This document shows positions 13,400-17,780 of a stretch of 17,780 nt of DNA, piece by piece; position 1 is the first letter of the stretch; each line of letters opens with the position of its first letter. The stretch is from CAYFJV01 sp964460605 (GTDB lineage Archaea; Nanobdellota; Nanobdellia; Woesearchaeales; GW2011-AR9), in the NCBI GenBank assembly GCA_964460605.1, contig CAYWPT010000018.1:1-17780 (forward strand). Reading direction: 5' to 3'. Both the position numbers and the translations under genes were made by a program. The notes under the pieces were generated by a model that saw only the letters and a list, made by a program, of their open reading frames with translations, did no database searches and had not been told where the DNA came from.

Positions 13400-15247
13400 A
13401 TGCACTACTCAGAAATTCCTATCCTTATGTATCATGACATAGGAGATTATGAAAGTCCATGGTGTCTTAGTTCTGAAAATTTTAGAGAACAAATGTTTTA
13501 CCTCAAGGAGCAAGGTTACAATACAATTTCATTAAAAGAGCTTGAAAAAGGGGTCTTAGAAAACAAAGAAACAGAAGAAAAATTGTTAGTTATCACTTTT
13601 GATGATGGAAGAGAAGGTGTTTATTCAAATGCTTACCCTATCCTAAAAGAATTTGGATTTACATCAACATTAGCTATTGTTCCTTTATGGATAAATCAAG
13701 GAAAAACAGAAGATGATTTCAATTGTATGAGCTGGGAAAATGTTAAAGAGCTGAAAAATAATGGTTTTGAAATAATTTCCCATTCATATTCTCACAAAAA
13801 TTTACTCAATCTTAATGATAAAGAACGTGAAGAAGAATTTTTACTATCAAAATCTGTTATTGAAGAAAGGTTACATATCCAAGTACACTTCTTCTGTTAC
13901 CCTTATGGAAAATTTAGCAAAAAAATCCAAGACCAATGCAGCAAGTTCTACAAGAAATCCATAACAACAGAGAAAGGTTTCTCAAAAAATAATAATCTTT
14001 ACTCACGACAATGGATTTTAAACAATACTCATTTAGAAACTTTCAAAAAGCTTCTCAAAAAACCAATAATATCAGCAGCTCTCATAGTAAAAAACGAAGA
14101 AAATTATCTTGCTCAATGTCTTTCTAGCATAAATAATATTGTAGATGAGATCATAATTGTAGATACTGGAAGTGAAGATAAAACAAAAGAAATAGCAAGC
14201 AAATTTACAAACAAGATTCATGATTTTACGTGGAAAAATGATTTTTCTTCTGCAAGAAACTTTTCAATTAAGAAGTGTAAAGGAGATTGGATTTTTGTTC
14301 TCGATGCAGATGAGATTATTCTTGACAGAGAGTATAATAAGATTTTAGAATCTGTTAATAATTGGCATATTCAAGCATACAATATAATGACAAAAAATTA
14401 TAGTAATAATAGTAAAATAACTGCTTGGCAAGCATTTAAAGATAATAAAAATGCCCTTGGATGGTACCCATCATTTAAATTAAGATTATTTCAAAATAAT
14501 CAAAAAATTAAATTCAAAGGAAAAGTGCATGAACTTATCAACGAAAGTGTCACAGGAAGAATTGAAACATTAAATATTTCTGTTGAACATTTTGGATCAC
14601 TAGATGAAGAAAAATTGAAGAAAAAAACAGAACTTTATTTGGAATTAAATAAGGCTGAACTCAGAGAAAATCCGAGTAATGCGAAGGCCTTATTTGAAAT
14701 AGGGGTACAATATAAAAATCTTTTAAAATATAAAAAAGCAGAAGAATATTTTGAAAAATCATTAAAAATCAAACATTCGTTATTAGCATTATTTAATCTT
14801 GCTGTAGTAAAAGAAAAACAGAACAAACTAAATGAGGCTATTGATGATTATAACAAGGTCCTGAGTGAAAAAAATCTTCCTGAAGCACACTTTGGTATTG
14901 CCTACTCTTATTTTAAAAAAAATGAAACAGACAAAGCAATAGAAGAGTTTCAAAAAGCAATACTATTGCGACCAAATTATTTGGAAGCTTTACTTAATTT
15001 AGGAGCATTATATGAAAGAAAAAAAGAATATAAAAAAGCTGCAAAAAATTTAATGCAAGCATACAAAATAAATCCAAAAGAAGCCCGCATCTTTTACAAT
15101 TTAGCTGTCCTTCATGAGAAGACACAGAACTTGAAAAAAGCTATTAATTGCTATGAAAAAGCACTTTCTTTGGGTTATAAAAATAAAGATAAGATTTCTA
15201 AACAAATTAAAATAATTAAAGAGTTTATTCAAAAAAACAAATTCTAG
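13400..15247 (+). CDS. Three-domain protein: NodB polysaccharide deacetylase + GT2 glycosyltransferase + TPR repeats
   Basis: 615 residues. Domain 1 (1-215) is a NodB deacetylase: LMYHDIG (9-15), ITFDDG with D68 and D69, SHSYSH with H128 and H132, and FCYPYG near 165-170. Domain 2 (about 222-400) is a GT2 domain: AALIVKNEENYL (226-237), IIIVDTGSEDKT with D255, WIFVLDADEI with D302 and D304, and KGKVHE near 373-378, an order seen in SunS-like glycosyltransferases. Domain 3 (about 427-610) has tandem tetratricopeptide repeats, with A-x-x-x-Y/F-E-K-S/A-L repeated units such as KKAEEYFEKSLKI, DKAIEEFQKAILL, KKAAKNLMQAYKI and KKAINCYEKALSL. Active residues of both enzymes are present, so one polypeptide may transfer a sugar and deacetylate it, with TPRs as scaffold. 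No signal peptide is seen, so it would act in the cytoplasm. Confidence 0.9.
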   Translation: MHYSEIPILMYHDIGDYESPWCLSSENFREQMFYLKEQGYNTISLKELEKGVLENKETEEKLLVITFDDGREGVYSNAYPILKEFGFTSTLAIVPLWINQGKTEDDFNCMSWENVKELKNNGFEIISHSYSHKNLLNLNDKEREEEFLLSKSVIEERLHIQVHFFCYPYGKFSKKIQDQCSKFYKKSITTEKGFSKNNNLYSRQWILNNTHLETFKKLLKKPIISAALIVKNEENYLAQCLSSINNIVDEIIIVDTGSEDKTKEIASKFTNKIHDFTWKNDFSSARNFSIKKCKGDWIFVLDADEIILDREYNKILESVNNWHIQAYNIMTKNYSNNSKITAWQAFKDNKNALGWYPSFKLRLFQNNQKIKFKGKVHELINESVTGRIETLNISVEHFGSLDEEKLKKKTELYLELNKAELRENPSNAKALFEIGVQYKNLLKYKKAEEYFEKSLKIKHSLLALFNLAVVKEKQNKLNEAIDDYNKVLSEKNLPEAHFGIAYSYFKKNETDKAIEEFQKAILLRPNYLEALLNLGALYERKKEYKKAAKNLMQAYKINPKEARIFYNLAVLHEKTQNLKKAINCYEKALSLGYKNKDKISKQIKIIKEFIQKNKF

Positions 15248-15264
15248 AATTTTTGCTTTATTTA

Positions 15265-15290
15265 AGAAAAAAAGAAAAAAAAGAAAATTA
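15265..15290 (-). terminator. T-rich terminator of the S-layer gene
   Basis: On the minus strand, directly after the S-layer stop codon, the sequence is dominated by runs of T interrupted by single C residues. This is the usual form of archaeal intrinsic termination. A 12-bp palindrome, AGGCCTAGGCCT (15291-15302), covers the stop codon just before it. Confidence 0.6.
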
Positions 15291-15300
15291 AGGCCTAGGC

Positions 15301-17780
15301 CTATTCAGTTGTTTCTTCAGTATCGTCTGCAGCAGGAGCCGCGGAAGGAGCACTGATTGTTGCGTCGCTGTAGGTTGTACCTTCAATCTCAACTTCGCTA
15401 CCAGAAAGTTCAGTCCATCTGTTTGCAACTACTTTTCCAGCTAATCTGGTATCTTCTCCGGAGTAACCAGCTACTAACATTGCAACTGATGTGCCTTCTT
15501 CGAACAACTTAACTCTAGCTACACCTGGTGTGAATCCTTCAGTACAATCAGCAGGGTTTCCTAATAATTCAGCTGATACAGTGTTTACACAAGGTCCACC
15601 AACAGTGATTAAGTTTTGTGCGCTAACACTTGCTACTTCACTATCTAGTTTGGTTGCATCAACAACTTTTACTGAGGTTAAATCACCGCTAACAGTTGAA
15701 CTAGTAGTAGCACCTGAAGTTACGTAAACAAGAGGTAATCTTTGTTCGGAAGGATATTCCATTAAGATTTCATCCGGATCACTACTTGGTTCACTAAAGG
15801 TGATGAATGCACCCATAGAGGTCCAACCGTATTTAACTTCGGTTTCTCCATCTGGTGTGATGAAGTTGTCCGCACTGTCCATAAGAAGACCTGCTCTAAC
15901 TTCTGGTGTTGAGTCCGCAGTAATTGTGTAAATCAATGTACTTGGAACGAAGTTATCGTAGTCATCTGTGTTCGGTGTGGTCATGGTAAAGTTAATACCA
16001 GTCAAGTTAGTTTGGTTTGCGTTACCTGAGTCTGCACCACCATCTACATTAACTGCCCACTGAGAACCATAACTATCAATAAAGTTCACAGGGTTAGCAG
16101 TGTCTGTATAGTCTGTGTCACCATCTAATGAAACGTTCAAGTTGAAATCGTCTGATCCCATACTACTATCATTGGTTAACTGGAATGAATAACCACCTAA
16201 CTTAATAGTTGCAACAGTTCCACTTGTAGATACTGAGTACTCTAAGTCTTCGCCACTACCCATGTTCTTAAAGGTAATTTTCGGACTAGTTTTGGTACTC
16301 TTATCTGAGTTCCTATACTGTAAGAGATAGGATTTAGCTGATCCATCGCTAGCAGTTCCAGCAGTTAAAACAAAGTAGTCATCCTTCTGGATTGCAGTAC
16401 CTTCAGCCCAATGAACTCTTTCTTGGTTAGTTCTTCCGTTTGTAATGGAATCTTTACCCATAGTCATGTTGTTTTCAGCTTCTGCGTATGCAACAGGGAT
16501 TTTAACTAAGTTGTCGTCACCGTCGAATACATGTAAGTCGTATCTTCTAGATGAAGGTGAGTCTAGACCAATTCTGTGGGTTTCTTCTCCACTTAGACCT
16601 GTAAACTCAATATCCCAACTACTTGTGAATAACATTTCTGCTTCATCACCAGCAGCAACAATAACATCGCTTAATTTTTCACCTACACCAACAAAGTAAT
16701 CATCTTGTGCTGTCATGTTTACTTCAATTGTTGTAATGGAGAAAGTTGCGTTATCATCTGTACCTGATACAATTACGTCAGCACCATCGATATCTTCACT
16801 TCCAACTTTTAAGTTGTGTGATGAAGCATTGTCAGTAACATCGCTATCCTGTAGTTCCATTTTTTGTGCACCAACGAAGAATGTTGTTGAGTGGATCCCA
16901 CCAGCATATCCTTGGTATAAAACTTCACTAACACCGATTTCACTTTTATCACTTAAAACGTATGTTTCACCAACCTGTAATTTATTAGTTGCTTCACCGT
17001 TTACTGTGAACTTAGCTTCATCTTCATCAACATAAGTTACTTCTACATCATAGGTTGTTCCTTCAACAGTGTAACTTGCTGTTTGACCTTCTTGTAATGT
17101 ATCTGTAGTAGCTCCAGCCATTAAAGTTAACTTTACACTATCTTCAGGAGTTGAAGCAGGTCTTCGTGCTAATACAACAGTGTACATTTCACCCAAGATG
17201 TTTAATTCGGTGTTTTCGAAATCATCTAAGTATGTTCCTGAGGTTGTAGCAGTTCCACTTGAATCAGTAACATCTGATTGAGCAGTGGAAGTGAATTCCA
17301 TTTTATATCTACCAACTTCTTGACCGTTTTTGAAAACTAAATGTACATCAGTTGTATCATCATCGTTTTCACCGTATTTTACAATAGCAGTTTGACCTGG
17401 AGTTGAAGCTTGGCTTGCATCCCAGAACATGAATTGTTGGAAGTCATGTTCTTGTTCGTTGGTTGACCATGTACCATCTGCTAAAGCACCTAATTCATCT
17501 TCACCAATAAAGGTAACGATATCATTAAAGGTTTCCCCTACAATGCTTGAGTCTGAAGCGTTTGAGTTAGCAAGTTCTAAGCTTTTTGAGCTTGTCCCAA
17601 CTAACCATGCGTCACCAGAAACAGTGGTAGTAGTTCCTGCTGAATCACTTCCTGCAACCCACATATTGGTTGCGATATCAGTCATAGCTAAGTTATCAAC
17701 TGAAGCAGCAGCTTCACCAACAACGAATAAACCATCAAAGGTTCCATCTGAAACAAAAACATCTGGATACTCGCTTAGGT
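15301..17780 (-). CDS. Archaeal S-layer protein, N-terminus beyond the window
   Basis: About 826 residues are visible and the frame stays open to the window edge, so the signal peptide and start are missing. The first methionine inside (17685) is not the start: upstream codons encode LSEYPDVFV, DGTFDGLFVVGEAAAS and VDNLAMTDIA, which match the N-terminal region of methanogen and DPANN S-layer proteins. The C-terminal end also matches: VGGPCVNTVSAEL, AMLVAGYSGEDTRLAGKVVAN, then a short acidic tail rich in Ala, Asp and Glu. Ten N-X-S/T sequons fall in the visible part, so it is a likely N-glycosylation target of the neighbouring genes. The sequence is strongly acidic, rich in Thr, Ser, Asp and Gly. 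Two cysteines (C699 and C714, counted from the methionine at 17685) could pair. I see no PGF-CTERM, transmembrane anchor or sorting signal at the end. G+C is visibly higher than in the neighbours, as for a highly expressed gene. Confidence 0.9.
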   Translation of the reverse strand, partial: LSEYPDVFVSDGTFDGLFVVGEAAASVDNLAMTDIATNMWVAGSDSAGTTTTVSGDAWLVGTSSKSLELANSNASDSSIVGETFNDIVTFIGEDELGALADGTWSTNEQEHDFQQFMFWDASQASTPGQTAIVKYGENDDDTTDVHLVFKNGQEVGRYKMEFTSTAQSDVTDSSGTATTSGTYLDDFENTELNILGEMYTVVLARRPASTPEDSVKLTLMAGATTDTLQEGQTASYTVEGTTYDVEVTYVDEDEAKFTVNGEATNKLQVGETYVLSDKSEIGVSEVLYQGYAGGIHSTTFFVGAQKMELQDSDVTDNASSHNLKVGSEDIDGADVIVSGTDDNATFSITTIEVNMTAQDDYFVGVGEKLSDVIVAAGDEAEMLFTSSWDIEFTGLSGEETHRIGLDSPSSRRYDLHVFDGDDNLVKIPVAYAEAENNMTMGKDSITNGRTNQERVHWAEGTAIQKDDYFVLTAGTASDGSAKSYLLQYRNSDKSTKTSPKITFKNMGSGEDLEYSVSTSGTVATIKLGGYSFQLTNDSSMGSDDFNLNVSLDGDTDYTDTANPVNFIDSYGSQWAVNVDGGADSGNANQTNLTGINFTMTTPNTDDYDNFVPSTLIYTITADSTPEVRAGLLMDSADNFITPDGETEVKYGWTSMGAFITFSEPSSDPDEILMEYPSEQRLPLVYVTSGATTSSTVSGDLTSVKVVDATKLDSEVASVSAQNLITVGGPCVNTVSAELLGNPADCTEGFTPGVARVKLFEEGTSVAMLVAGYSGEDTRLAGKVVANRWTELSGSEVEIEGTTYSDATISAPSAAPAADDTEETTE

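Noticed and set aside
16445..17035. Plus-strand open frames opposite the S-layer gene
   Set aside because: They are antisense frames caused by the low stop frequency of the complement of a Thr/Ser/Asp-rich gene; no motif supports them.
1..17780. CRISPR array, insertion sequence, tRNA or rRNA
   Set aside because: No regularly spaced direct repeats, transposase motifs, terminal inverted repeats or cloverleaf-like sequences were seen by eye. A dedicated RNA and repeat scan would be needed to exclude small ones.
15301..17780. Archaeosortase or PGF-CTERM anchor on the S-layer protein
   Set aside because: The C-terminus is a short acidic Ala/Asp/Glu tail with no PGF motif, hydrophobic helix or basic end.

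Overview
The window most likely comes from an archaeon, probably a DPANN lineage of the Woesearchaeota/Pacearchaeota type. Four things support this: an S-layer protein of the methanogen/DPANN kind; a GlcNAc-1-phosphotransferase of the archaeal N-glycosylation (AglH/Alg7-like) type; a DUF2683-like antitoxin with a RelE-like toxin; and seven TATA-like boxes centred about 25-28 nt upstream of start codons, which is the geometry of leaderless archaeal transcripts. The DNA is AT-rich, except for a visibly more G+C-balanced S-layer gene at the right end. The lineage is an inference; no rRNA or tRNA is present to confirm it.

Layout. 1-973 (+): 3' part of a Wzx-like flippase gene broken by a 10-N assembly gap. 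4514 down to 966 (-): operon of two GT4 glycosyltransferases and a fused HAD phosphatase/aldose-epimerase. 4638-6732 (+): overlapping DegT-like aminotransferase and FemAB-like transferase genes, divergent from that operon. 11498 down to 6721 (-): operon of AglH-like phosphotransferase, DPM1-like GT2, asparagine-synthase-type amidotransferase and NodB-type deacetylase. 11556-12464: an orphan small gene (-) divergent from a DUF2683/RelE toxin-antitoxin pair (+). 13317 down to 12457 (-): UbiA-family prenyltransferase resembling decaprenyl-phosphate phosphoribosyltransferase. 13400-15247 (+): a three-domain deacetylase-GT2-TPR protein. 17780 down to 15301 (-): S-layer protein, start beyond the window.

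How the parts fit. Almost everything except the toxin-antitoxin pair and the small unknown gene looks like surface glycan biosynthesis. The AglH-like enzyme would prime a lipid carrier; GT2 and GT4 enzymes extend the glycan; the DegT, NodB, FemAB and AsnB homologues would install or modify amino, acyl or amide groups; the UbiA protein could make a lipid-linked pentose donor; the flippase exports the product. The adjacent S-layer protein carries ten N-X-S/T sequons in the visible part and is a plausible acceptor. No oligosaccharyltransferase (AglB) is in the window. The mix of AsnB, FemAB, NodB, DegT and GT4 genes resembles bacterial exosortase-associated exopolysaccharide loci, placed here next to an archaeal S-layer gene.

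There is no gene-free stretch longer than about 125 bases. The short intergenic spaces hold divergent TATA boxes, two hairpins after asnB, and a T-rich terminator after the S-layer gene.
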